This document shows positions 26,209 to 34,519 of a DNA stretch of 64,000 bases, in pieces. This DNA comes from Pseudomonadota bacterium (GTDB taxonomy: Bacteria > Pseudomonadota > Gammaproteobacteria > Steroidobacterales > Steroidobacteraceae), in the NCBI GenBank assembly GCA_037200975.1, contig JBBCGI010000001.1, forward strand, positions 2,046,001 to 2,110,000, read 5' to 3'. Made by a program: the position numbers and the translations under genes. The notes beneath the pieces were generated by a model. The model did no database searches. It was not told the origin of the DNA and saw only the letters and a program-made list of their open reading frames with translations. Position 1 is the first letter of the stretch, and each line of letters begins with the position of its first letter.

Positions 26209-27172
26209 CCGTCGCGCCGGTGGTCTTCCGGCCTTCGAGATCGCGATGCGCCTGCGCGGCGTCGGCCAGTTGGTAGCGCTGGTTGATCGCGACCTTCACC
26301 CACTTCTTCTTCACCGCGGCGAAAGTTTCGCGCGCCACGCTCTCGAGATCCTTGCGGGTCGCGGTGTAGTCGTACAACGTCGGGCGCGTCAGCGTCAGCG
26401 AACCGCGCTTGGCGAGTTCCGCCGGAACGAACGGCGCCACCGGGCCGGAGGCGTTGCCGAAGCTCACCATGTGTCCGCGCCGGCGCAGGCAATCGAGCGA
26501 TTCGAAGAACGTATCCTTGCCCACCGAATCGTAGACCACGTCGGCGCCCACGCCTTTGGTCAGCTTTCGCACCGACGCCACGACATCGTCGCGGCCGCGG
26601 ACCAGCACGTGTTTGCAGCCGTTCTTGCGCGCAAGCCGCGCCTTCTCGTCGTTGCCGACGATGCCGATCACGGTGACGCCCAACGCCTTGGCCCATTGCG
26701 ACAACATCAGTCCCAAACCACCTGCCGCCGCGTGCAGCACGATGACATCGCCGCGCCGCACGCGGTGCGTGTGGCGCAGCAGATAACAAACCGTCATGCC
26801 CTTGAGCATGAGCACCGCCGCCTGCTCGTCGCTGACGCCCGCGGGAATCTTCACCAGCGGTGCGGCCGGCACATTGCGCAGCTCGCTGTACGACCCGGGA
26901 ACGCTGTGGACGTATCCCACCCGATCGCCCACCTTGAAGCCACGCACCTTCTTGCCGACTGCCGTGACCACGCCCGCGGCTTCGCGGCCAAGCCCGGCTG
27001 GCATCGATTTCTGCGGATAGAGACCCGAGCGATCGTAGACGTCGATGAAATTGAGGCCGATGGCGGTATGGCGCAGCTGCACTTCGCCCGCGGCAGGCGG
27101 CCCGACCTCGACGTCCTCGAGCCGCATGACCTCCGGCCCGCCGGTTTCGTGAATGCGGATGGCGCGCGTCAT
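26192..27172 (-). CDS. Quinone oxidoreductase (zeta-crystallin-like)
   Basis: 326 residues from the ATG at 27172; a TTG two codons earlier is less likely. GroES-like N-terminal half (GLNFIDVYDRSGLYP, LGREAAGVVTAVG) and NADPH-binding Rossmann half with VLHAAAGGLGLMLSQWAK. No zinc-ligand Cys cluster, so it belongs to the zinc-free QOR branch that reduces quinones with NADPH. It lies 242 bp downstream of glnK on the same strand but behind a hairpin, so it is probably its own unit. Confidence 0.9.
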   Translation of the reverse strand: MTRAIRIHETGGPEVMRLEDVEVGPPAAGEVQLRHTAIGLNFIDVYDRSGLYPQKSMPAGLGREAAGVVTAVGKKVRGFKVGDRVGYVHSVPGSYSELRNVPAAPLVKIPAGVSDEQAAVLMLKGMTVCYLLRHTHRVRRGDVIVLHAAAGGLGLMLSQWAKALGVTVIGIVGNDEKARLARKNGCKHVLVRGRDDVVASVRKLTKGVGADVVYDSVGKDTFFESLDCLRRRGHMVSFGNASGPVAPFVPAELAKRGSLTLTRPTLYDYTATRKDLESVARETFAAVKKKWVKVAINQRYQLADAAQAHRDLEGRKTTGATVILPA

Positions 27173-27352
27173 GGGCAACTCCGGGAACCTTGGGGTCCGG
27201 GAGAGTAACTCCGCTCACCGTGTTCGGCGAGAAATCCAGTCTTTTGGTTTGGTGTTCTTCGGCGCTGCCGAACGCCACCAGCGCCCGGTAGATAGGGCCT
27301 TCACCAGGAGGGCGGCAGGTATTCCCGGTGGCCGCACCACACCGTCAAACGG

Positions 27353-27381
27353 CGGCCCGCTGCCGGAAGAGCAGCGGGCCG
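27353..27381 (-). terminator. Hairpin downstream of the PII gene, probable terminator
   Basis: CGGCCCGCTGC (27353-27363) pairs perfectly with 27371-27381 across a 7-nt loop, 34 bp past the glnK stop. On the transcript the stem is followed by CCGTTTG, so the U-tract is poor. The rest of the 27173-27414 gap has no gene that I can support; one GTAGATAG word is at 27288. Confidence 0.5.
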
Positions 27382-27414
27382 TCGTACATCAACAGTTGCG
27401 GTTTTGGTCGCGCG

Positions 27415-27804
<390 letters not shown>

Positions 27805-27814
27805 TTAATCGCAG

Positions 27815-27830
27815 TGCACCTTCCGTGCCA
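27815..27830 (-). promoter_or_regulatory. Sigma-54 promoter of the PII gene
   Basis: On the minus strand the 16-mer TGGCACGGAAGGTGCA matches the consensus TGGCACG-N4-TTGCW at every fixed base except one (position 12), with the GG and GC doublets in exact -24/-12 spacing. Transcription would start near 27803, about 50 bp before the glnK ATG. A weak NtrC-like half site (TTGGTGC) lies about 100 bp further upstream, near 27932. Confidence 0.75.
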
Positions 27831-27985
27831 GTATCCCGAAAGCTCAACATAGCGGCAATTTCAGTATTGGCCGCCCGCAGCGAGAATTTGTCGGCCCTAA
27901 TTTAGCGCGCTCGATCCGGCATCGCCCACAATTGGTGCGCCGGAACCGGGGGCGACGGTCTCTCTTATCTATATAGGTGTGTGGG

Positions 27986-29257
27986 ATGAGTAGTCAGTTG
28001 GACAGTCGGATCGTGATAGTCGGCGCTGGACAGGCTGCGGCGCAAGCGGTGGAGACTCTGCGCAAGCGGGGGCACACCGGCGCGCTCACGTTGATCGGCG
28101 ATGAGGCGCTGCTGCCCTACCAACGTCCGCCGCTGTCCAAGAAATTCCTGGCCGGCACGTTCGAGCGCGACCGCCTGTTGATCCGGCACGCGGCGCACTA
28201 CGCCGGGCATGCCGTCGACATGCGGCTCGGATTCGCGGCCGTGCGTATCGATCGCGCGCGGCGCCGGGTCGAAGTGGCCGACGGCAGTGCGATCGAATAC
28301 GACCGACTGCTGCTGGCCACCGGCAGCCACCCTCGCCGGCTGACGTTGCCCGGAGCGGAACTGGCCGGCGTGCACTACCTGCGCAGCGTCGCCGATGTGG
28401 ATCGCCTGCGCCCGGAGCTCGCACCGGGCCGGCGGGTGGTGATCGTAGGTGGTGGGTACATCGGCCTCGAGGTTGCGGCCACGTGCCGGGAGGCCGGGCT
28501 CGAAGTCACCGTGCTCGAAGCCGCGGACCGCGTGATGAACCGGGTGGCGGCTCCGGTGGTCTCGCGGTTCTACCAGGATGAGCACCGGCGTCATGGGGTG
28601 CAGCTGCGGTGCGGCGTGGCGGTCGCCGCGCTCGTCGCAGCGGATTCGATGACGGACGCCGCCGCCGCGCACCGTGCCGCGGTGGGCGCACAGCGGGTGG
28701 CCGCGGTGCGTCTCGCCGATGGCAGCGAGATCGCCGCGGATTTCGTGCTCGTCGCGGTCGGCGTCGAGGGTATGGACGCATTGGCGCGCGATGCCGGCAT
28801 CGACTGCGATCGCGGAATCCTCGTCGACGAATTTTGCCGCACTTCGGACCCGCACATCTGGGCGGCGGGCGACAACGCACGGCACCCGAGCATCCATTAT
28901 GGAACGCGCGTGCGGCTGGAATCCGTGGACAACGCGTTCGAACAGGGCACGAGCGCGGCGCTCAACATGCTGGGCATCGCAACCCCGCACGACAAGGTGC
29001 CGTGGTTCTGGTCGGATCAGTTCGATCTCAAGCTGGTGATCGTCGGGCTGACGCACGGGTTCGACGAGATGATCGTGCGCGGCGATCCCGCGTCACGCGC
29101 GTTCAGCGTCTGTTATCTCAAGGCCGGCGAGTTGTTAGCCGTGGAAACGGTGAATCACACCAAGGACCAGATGGCGGCGCGCAAGATGATTCCCGCGCGC
29201 GCGCGGCCGGACCGCGCGAAACTGGCGGACGACGCGAACCCGCTCAAGGAATGTTGA
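27986..29257 (+). CDS. FAD-dependent NAD(P)H ferredoxin reductase-like protein
   Basis: 423 residues from the ATG at 27986. FAD loop IVIVGAGQAAAQ near residue 10, NAD loop VVIVGGGYIGLEVAA near residue 155, and the second FAD motif HIWAAGDNA near residue 300. The family (putidaredoxin reductase type) feeds electrons from NAD(P)H to a [2Fe-2S] ferredoxin for Rieske or P450 oxygenases. No ferredoxin or oxygenase lies next to it, so the partner is elsewhere. A -10-like TATCTATATA lies just upstream. Confidence 0.9.
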   Translation: MSSQLDSRIVIVGAGQAAAQAVETLRKRGHTGALTLIGDEALLPYQRPPLSKKFLAGTFERDRLLIRHAAHYAGHAVDMRLGFAAVRIDRARRRVEVADGSAIEYDRLLLATGSHPRRLTLPGAELAGVHYLRSVADVDRLRPELAPGRRVVIVGGGYIGLEVAATCREAGLEVTVLEAADRVMNRVAAPVVSRFYQDEHRRHGVQLRCGVAVAALVAADSMTDAAAAHRAAVGAQRVAAVRLADGSEIAADFVLVAVGVEGMDALARDAGIDCDRGILVDEFCRTSDPHIWAAGDNARHPSIHYGTRVRLESVDNAFEQGTSAALNMLGIATPHDKVPWFWSDQFDLKLVIVGLTHGFDEMIVRGDPASRAFSVCYLKAGELLAVETVNHTKDQMAARKMIPARARPDRAKLADDANPLKEC

Positions 29258-29332
29258 GGGGGTTGTCCTGAACGCGCGGCGCGCTTCGCCCGGGGCCAGG
29301 CAGCTCGCCGCCGTTACCATCTTGCCTTTTCT

Positions 29333-29346
29333 ACTACAGCTGTCAT
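29333..29346 (+). promoter_or_regulatory. BlaI/CopY-type operator 1
   Basis: ACTACAGCTGTCAT contains TACAGCTGTC (29335-29344), which matches the TACA-N2-TGTA box of the BlaI/MecI/CopY family at 7 of 8 fixed bases. It lies 34 bp upstream of the blaI start and just after a -35-like TTGCCT (29322), so bound repressor would block the promoter. It is the twin of the site at 31141. Confidence 0.6.
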
Positions 29347-29377
29347 AGAGTCAACGACAATCCACAGCGGAGGTTGC

Positions 29378-29764
29378 GTGGCACAGCCGAAACTCAGCGC
29401 GCTCGAGTTGCGCATCATGTCGGAGTTCTGGAGCCGCGGCGCCTGCTCGATCCGCGAGATCCACGAAGCGGTCGTGAAGAAGGGCCGCCCCGCCTACACC
29501 ACCGTGCAGACCATGGTGTACCGGCTCGAAACCAAGGGCGCCGTGCGCCGCACCCGCAAGATCGGCAACGCACACGTATTCGAAGCCACGACGTCGCGCG
29601 CCTCGGTACAGACGCGCCTGCTCAAGGAAATCATCGGGTTGTTTGGCGGCAGCGTGCGCCCGGTGATGGCGCATCTCGTCGAGATGGGCAAGATCTCGCG
29701 CGAAGACATCGACGATGCCCTCGAGGTGCTGCGCACACACGACGCCAGGGAAAAGAACAAGTGA
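29378..29764 (+). CDS. BlaI/MecI/CopY-family repressor
   Basis: 128 residues from a GTG with GGAGG upstream. The winged helix is near the N-terminus (LSALELRIMSEFWSRGACSIREIHEA, then RPAYTTVQTMVYRLETKGAVRR), followed by a dimerisation tail. In bla and mec systems the repressor is cleaved or released when a membrane M56 protease senses a signal. The M56 gene overlaps the 3' end by 4 bp (GTGA), as expected for a repressor-receptor pair. A matching operator sits in its promoter. Confidence 0.92.
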   Translation: MAQPKLSALELRIMSEFWSRGACSIREIHEAVVKKGRPAYTTVQTMVYRLETKGAVRRTRKIGNAHVFEATTSRASVQTRLLKEIIGLFGGSVRPVMAHLVEMGKISREDIDDALEVLRTHDAREKNK

Positions 29765-31098
29765 TCCCTGCGCTGCTCGATCACCTGTGGCAGTCGACGC
29801 TGTTCTGCGCCGGTGTCTGGGGAATCGCGCGGCTTTGCCGGTCGAACGGCGCGGCCCTGCGCCATTCATTGTGGTTGACGGCGTCGGTGAAGTTCCTCGT
29901 GCCGTTCGCGGCGCTGTATGGCCTGGGTTCCTGGGCAGGTTTACCCACGCCGGTCGGCAGCGAGCCATTTTTCTTCGATCCGGCGGTGCAGGCGGTCGGG
30001 CCGGTGGTGTCGCCGGCGTCGCTGCACGTCGTGGCCTCGGGAGGTGACGGATTTTTCACCGCGATATTGTTCGCAGCGTGGCTGGCCGGCGCAGCAATAG
30101 TGGCGGCGCGCTGGCTCGCGGCGTGGCGCGCAGCAGATGCGCTGGCCAGGGCCGCGCGATCGGCGCCGGGCGCACCGCCCGATGCACGCGTCACGGATGC
30201 GGATGTCGAACCGGCCGTGGCGGGAAGTTTCCATCCGGTGGTGTTGCTGCCGGTCGCGCTGCTCGGGAGATTGACCGGCACGCAGATGAATGCGGTGCTG
30301 GCGCACGAACGCGAGCACATCCGCCGCTACGACAATCTCAAGACGCATGTTCATCGTGCCGTGGAAGTGCTGTTCTGGTTCCACCCCGCGGTCTGGTGGA
30401 TAGGCCGGCAGATGATCGAGGAACGGGAGCGCGCCTGCGACGAAGCCGTGCTCGAGGACGGCCACGATCGTTCCGTGTACGCAGCGGGCATCCTGGAGGT
30501 GTGCCGGCATTGCATCGGTCGCCCGCGCGTCGCGTTCCCGGTCTCCGCGCTGTCCGGCAATCTCACCGAACGAATCCGTCACATCCTGGCCGGCGCGCGT
30601 CCGGCGGCCATCGGGCTCGTGAAAGCAAATGCGTTATTGCTGGGCGCCCTGGCCTGCGCTGGAATCCCGCTGATGACCGGCGCCGCCGACACCGCGCTGC
30701 GGCGCCAGGCACTGCTGACACAGAATTCGCGCACGCTCGCCGCGGCGCAATTCAAGGTGGCAGTCGCCGCAGAGGCGGATACACGTCCGACAGTCGTGGT
30801 GAAAACACACGAAGTGCTGATCCAGGGCAGCACCTTGCGCGACATCGTGGCGCTGGCTTATGGAATGCAGGGCTCGCAGCTGCAGGGCGAAAGCACGTGG
30901 ATGGATTTTCCGCGCTACGACGTGCGCCTCACTACCCCGCAGCCGATGAACAAGCCGGAATCCTTTGACCTCGCCGCGTTGCGCGGCGTGGTCACAAGGC
31001 TGCTGGCCGAGCGCTTCGATCTCGAGATCTACGTGAATCAGCGCTGCCAGGCGCCCTGCGGGCCGCTGGCGCTCGCGCGCGCGCATTTTCCGGAATAG
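29761..31098 (+). CDS. M56 receptor-type metallopeptidase with C-terminal DUF3738 domain
   Basis: 445 residues from a GTG overlapping the repressor stop. The N-terminal half has helices near 15-25, 40-60 and 95-120, and the zinc motif HEREH at 182-186 (VLAHEREHIRRYD) with a downstream acidic RACDEA region. One more helix near 295-315 leads to a periplasmic C-terminus. BlaR1 has a penicillin-binding sensor there; this protein instead carries a DUF3738/TIGR03435-like domain (LRDIVALAYGMQGSQLQG, LLAERFDLEIYV), ending in CQAPCG at 429-434. The ligand is therefore unlikely to be a beta-lactam. It should cleave or release the neighbouring repressor. Confidence 0.88.
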   Translation: MIPALLDHLWQSTLFCAGVWGIARLCRSNGAALRHSLWLTASVKFLVPFAALYGLGSWAGLPTPVGSEPFFFDPAVQAVGPVVSPASLHVVASGGDGFFTAILFAAWLAGAAIVAARWLAAWRAADALARAARSAPGAPPDARVTDADVEPAVAGSFHPVVLLPVALLGRLTGTQMNAVLAHEREHIRRYDNLKTHVHRAVEVLFWFHPAVWWIGRQMIEERERACDEAVLEDGHDRSVYAAGILEVCRHCIGRPRVAFPVSALSGNLTERIRHILAGARPAAIGLVKANALLLGALACAGIPLMTGAADTALRRQALLTQNSRTLAAAQFKVAVAAEADTRPTVVVKTHEVLIQGSTLRDIVALAYGMQGSQLQGESTWMDFPRYDVRLTTPQPMNKPESFDLAALRGVVTRLLAERFDLEIYVNQRCQAPCGPLALARAHFPE

Positions 31099-31140
31099 AC
31101 ACCCATGCGAGGCTTCGCAGGTTCTTGTCGCAATTACTAC

Positions 31141-31150
31141 TACATATGTG
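31141..31150 (+). promoter_or_regulatory. BlaI/CopY-type operator 2
   Basis: TACATATGTG, within ACTACATATGTGGT, matches TACA-N2-TGTA at 7 of 8 fixed bases and resembles operator 1 over the flanking ACTACA. It lies 41 bp upstream of the second M56-like gene, so that gene likely has its own repressor-controlled promoter within the same regulon. Confidence 0.55.
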
Positions 31151-31190
31151 GTTGTCGCAGCCATATTTGTAGGTGTGCGTTCAGCCGCTG

Positions 31191-32138
31191 ATGGAGGCGT
31201 TCGTCGACCACTTGTGGCAATCGTTGCTCTTCTGCGGCGGCATCGCGGCCTGCACATTCATCACGCGCGCCAACCGCGCGACCTTCAGGCTCTGGCTGTG
31301 GCGCGCGGCAGCGCTGAAGTTCATGTTCCCGTGCGCATGGCTGTACGCGCTCGGCGGCTGGATCGGCTTCCCGGTGGCGTATTCCCCCGATCCCGCGCCG
31401 CCGCGCCTGGTCGCACTCGCGGATGAACTGTCGCCGCTGGTCGCACCCGCGCACGCGCTCGGCCTGACAGGCGCCTGGGTCTGGCAATCCATGTTGGCCG
31501 CTCTGGCCGCGAGCGCGTTTTGTGTCCGCATGGCGATCGCCCGCACCGGGCTCGAGCAAACCCGCGTTCGCGCGGAAGCGGAACGCCGGGAACGGGATGT
31601 CAGCGATGTGTTGCCTTACCCCGGTTTTTGGGCCACGGCCTGCATGACATTCTGCGTGCTGGCAATCGTCACCGCGCCGGTACTGGCGGGCGCGCTGGCC
31701 GACCGGCAGCGGCGCCATGAAGTGCTCATCGCCAATTCGCTCTCGCTGCGCCGCGGCCGGATCGTGATGACGGTGGCGGCGCCCGGCATGGCGGAGCGAT
31801 ATCGCGTCGTCGCCGATGAAAATGGCGTCCTCATCCGCAACGCGAACCTCATCGACATCGTGGCGATCGTATACGCGATCCACCGATCGGCCGTCTGGAC
31901 GGAACAGAGGGCCTCGGCGGATCCCGAAGCCCGGCGGGATTTCTGGATGATCTCGCCGCGTTACGACGTACGGGTTTCCGCAGCCGTGCGCGATCCGCAG
32001 AACTTCGATGCGTACGCATTGCGCCAGCCACTCACGAAGCTGCTGGCGGAACGCTTCGGCCTCGAGATCAATCTCGACAACAAGTGTCAGCCGCCCTGCG
32101 GCAACTATGGCGTCGCCATGTCCGTGGGACCACTCTGA
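31191..32138 (+). CDS. M56-like membrane protein without peptidase motif, DUF3738 C-terminus
   Basis: 315 residues from the ATG at 31191 (MEAFVDHLWQSLLFCGG); a GTG six codons earlier is possible. It has the same N-terminal helices as the preceding M56 protein (HLWQS is shared), a helix near 95-120 and one near 150-170. The stretch with HExxH is absent. The C-terminal DUF3738-like domain remains (LIDIVAIVYAI, LLAERFGLEINL) and ends in CQPPCG at 299-304, eleven residues from the end, just as in its neighbour. It looks like a shortened paralogue that could act as a co-receptor or decoy. It lies 92 bp after the M56 gene. Confidence 0.75.
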   Translation: MEAFVDHLWQSLLFCGGIAACTFITRANRATFRLWLWRAAALKFMFPCAWLYALGGWIGFPVAYSPDPAPPRLVALADELSPLVAPAHALGLTGAWVWQSMLAALAASAFCVRMAIARTGLEQTRVRAEAERRERDVSDVLPYPGFWATACMTFCVLAIVTAPVLAGALADRQRRHEVLIANSLSLRRGRIVMTVAAPGMAERYRVVADENGVLIRNANLIDIVAIVYAIHRSAVWTEQRASADPEARRDFWMISPRYDVRVSAAVRDPQNFDAYALRQPLTKLLAERFGLEINLDNKCQPPCGNYGVAMSVGPL

Positions 32139-32145
32139 CAGAGTG
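32131..32145. terminator. Short palindrome across the stop codon, terminator-like
   Basis: CACTCTGACAGAGTG is a perfect 7+1+7 palindrome that contains the TGA of the peptidase-less M56-like gene. No T-tract follows (GCTAACTACC), so it is at best a weak terminator. Confidence 0.35.
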
Positions 32146-32269
32146 CTAACTACCTGCTAATCCCCCTTAAGAATCCGGCTGCGATTTCCGCTCGTGCCAC
32201 TATGTTCGACAACGCACAGTACGCGCCGGGCCCGGCTGGTTGAATCGATCGGAAAACTCCCGCAGGCCG

Positions 32270-34492
32270 ATGCCGATTCCTATGCCTAACTATCGAAGCG
32301 TGCTCCTGGTCCAGGACGATTCCGCGGATGCCGCAGCGGTACGAGCGGCGCTCTCCAGCACCACCGCTTCGCTGCGGGTGGTTTGGGTCAAGACCTGCGC
32401 CGATGCCTTGCAACGCCTGACGGCGGACCGGCCGGGAGACGGCGCCCTGGCCGCGGTGCTCGTTGACCTGTTCCTGCCCGACAGCCAGGGGCTCACCACC
32501 TTCGAGCAGATATTCGCGATTGCGCCGCACATACCGGTCCTCGTGTTGTGCGCGTCCGAGCACGAGGAAATCGCCAGGCAGGCGGTGCAGCATGGCGCAC
32601 AGGACTATCTGCTGCAGGCACGGCTCGACGACTATCTGCTGCCAAAGGCGGTGGCGAGCATGATCGATCGCGCGGCAATGACCGGCGCCCTCTTCGAAGA
32701 GAAAGAACGCGCCGAGGTCACTCTCAATTCGATCGGCGACGCCGTGATGAGCTGCGACAACGGCGGCCGGGTGACATATCTCAATACGGTCGCGGAAGCC
32801 CTGACCGGCTGGGCACGAGCCGAAGCGGCGGGACGTCACGTCGATGAGGTGTTTCGCGTGCTGGATGCGAGCACCCGTAAAGTCGCGGTGAATCCGATGG
32901 CTGCGGCCATGAGCGAGAATCGCACCGTTCTGCTCGCCCCGAACAGCGTTTTGAGCAGGCGCGACGGAGTCGAGGCCGCGATCGAAGATTCGGCGGCGCC
33001 TATTCACGATCGCCGCGGGCAGGTCACGGGCGCGGTGATGGTCTTCCACGACGTGAGCTCGACGCGCGCGCTGTCGCTCAGGATGTCACACCAGGCGCAG
33101 CACGACAGCCTGACAGATCTCCCCAACCGACTCCTGTTCCATGACCGCCTGAGGCAGGGCATGGCGCTTGCGCATCGGCACTCGCAGAAGCTCGCCGTCA
33201 TGTACCTCGACGTGGATCGCTTCAAAAACGTCAACGACTCGCTCGGCCACGATGTCGGCGATCGCCTGCTGATCCTGATGGCACAGCGGCTGCTGGGCTG
33301 CGTGCGCACCTCGGACACGGTCAGCCGCCAGGGAGGAGATGAGTTCGTGATCCTGCTGCCGGAGCTGACCCGCGGCCTGGACGCCGGCATTCGCGCGGAG
33401 AAGATTCTCGCGGCGTTGAGCGCGCCCTACTCCATCGATATCCACAACGTGCACGTCACCGCGAGCATCGGGGTCGTCATCTTTCCGGATGACGGCAAGG
33501 ATGCGGAAACGCTGTTGAAGAATGCCGATTTTGCGATGTACCACGCGAAGGAGTGCGGCCGCGGCAATTACCAGTTCTTCCGTGAGGACATGAACGTACG
33601 CGCACTCGAGCGCCAGGCGATCGAAGATGGCTTGCGCCAGGCCATCGCACAGGATGAATTCGTGTTGCACTATCAGCCGATCCTCGACCTGTGGAGCGGC
33701 GCACCCACCGGCGTGGAGGCGCTGCTGCGCTGGCGTCATCCCCAGCGCGGCTTGTTTCTGCCTGCGCAGTTCATCGGGATCGCCGAGGAATGCGGACTCA
33801 TCATTCAGATCGGCCGCTGGGTTCTCGGTGAAGCCTGCCGACAGGCCGCGACCTGGGAGGCTGCCGGCCTGCCGTCGATGCGAATGGCCATCAATGTGTC
33901 GGCGGCGGAACTGCGCGACAGGGATTTCGTCGAGGGCGTGCGTCTGGCTCTCGCCGAGAGTGGCCTGGCACCGCAGCTACTCGAGCTGGAGCTGACGGAA
34001 ACGTTCCTGATGCAGGACGCGACCTCGACCGCAGTCGTGCTGAATGCACTCAAGGCGCTGGGCGTGCGGCTGGCGCTCGATGACTTCGGTACCGGTTATT
34101 CGAGCCTGAGCCACCTGAAAGGCTTTCCGATCGACACGCTCAAGGTCGACCGTGCGTTCGTGCACGAACTCAACACCAACCCCGACGACGCGAGCATCGT
34201 GCGCGCCGTGATCACGCTCGGCAAGAGCCTGCAGATCCGTGTGGTTGCCGAGGGCGTGGAATCGGCCGCGCAACTCGCCTCACTGCAGGAATTTGTGTGC
34301 CCCGAAGGGCAGGGTCATCTTTTCGGCCGCGCGGTGCCCGCCGAGGAACTCGCTCCCTTGCTGAACCGGATCATCGCGGGCATGCGCGCCTTCGTCGAAG
34401 ACGCGACGCTCGAAGTGCCGCTGCTCCATCCGGGAAAGACAAAACTCAAGAGCGAATCGAAAAGCGCGGCACGCCGCAACACGAGCAACTGA
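32270..34492 (+). CDS. Receiver-like / PAS / GGDEF / EAL protein (c-di-GMP turnover)
   Basis: 740 residues from the ATG at 32270; a second ATG at 32282 is equally possible. Order: receiver-like domain (1-130, phosphoacceptor Asp in VLVDLFLPD), PAS (about 145-260), GGDEF (about 285-445, RQGGDEF intact), EAL (about 465-710, with EALLRWRHP, DDFGTGYSSL and KVDRAFV). The motifs suggest both diguanylate cyclase and phosphodiesterase competence. In the receiver the usual Lys of the YLLK turn is Gln (YLLQARLD), so phosphorylation signalling may be lost. No membrane helices. It stands alone, with no kinase nearby. Confidence 0.9.
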   Translation: MPIPMPNYRSVLLVQDDSADAAAVRAALSSTTASLRVVWVKTCADALQRLTADRPGDGALAAVLVDLFLPDSQGLTTFEQIFAIAPHIPVLVLCASEHEEIARQAVQHGAQDYLLQARLDDYLLPKAVASMIDRAAMTGALFEEKERAEVTLNSIGDAVMSCDNGGRVTYLNTVAEALTGWARAEAAGRHVDEVFRVLDASTRKVAVNPMAAAMSENRTVLLAPNSVLSRRDGVEAAIEDSAAPIHDRRGQVTGAVMVFHDVSSTRALSLRMSHQAQHDSLTDLPNRLLFHDRLRQGMALAHRHSQKLAVMYLDVDRFKNVNDSLGHDVGDRLLILMAQRLLGCVRTSDTVSRQGGDEFVILLPELTRGLDAGIRAEKILAALSAPYSIDIHNVHVTASIGVVIFPDDGKDAETLLKNADFAMYHAKECGRGNYQFFREDMNVRALERQAIEDGLRQAIAQDEFVLHYQPILDLWSGAPTGVEALLRWRHPQRGLFLPAQFIGIAEECGLIIQIGRWVLGEACRQAATWEAAGLPSMRMAINVSAAELRDRDFVEGVRLALAESGLAPQLLELELTETFLMQDATSTAVVLNALKALGVRLALDDFGTGYSSLSHLKGFPIDTLKVDRAFVHELNTNPDDASIVRAVITLGKSLQIRVVAEGVESAAQLASLQEFVCPEGQGHLFGRAVPAEELAPLLNRIIAGMRAFVEDATLEVPLLHPGKTKLKSESKSAARRNTSN

Positions 34493-34519
34493 AGTTCACG
34501 GCATCTATCTATCCGCCGA

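Noticed and set aside
29374-29760. Open frame running in front of the M56 gene that would make a 574-residue fusion
   Set aside because: It is the +2 frame of the BlaI gene, and the GTG at 29761 gives the normal M56 start with 4-bp overlap.
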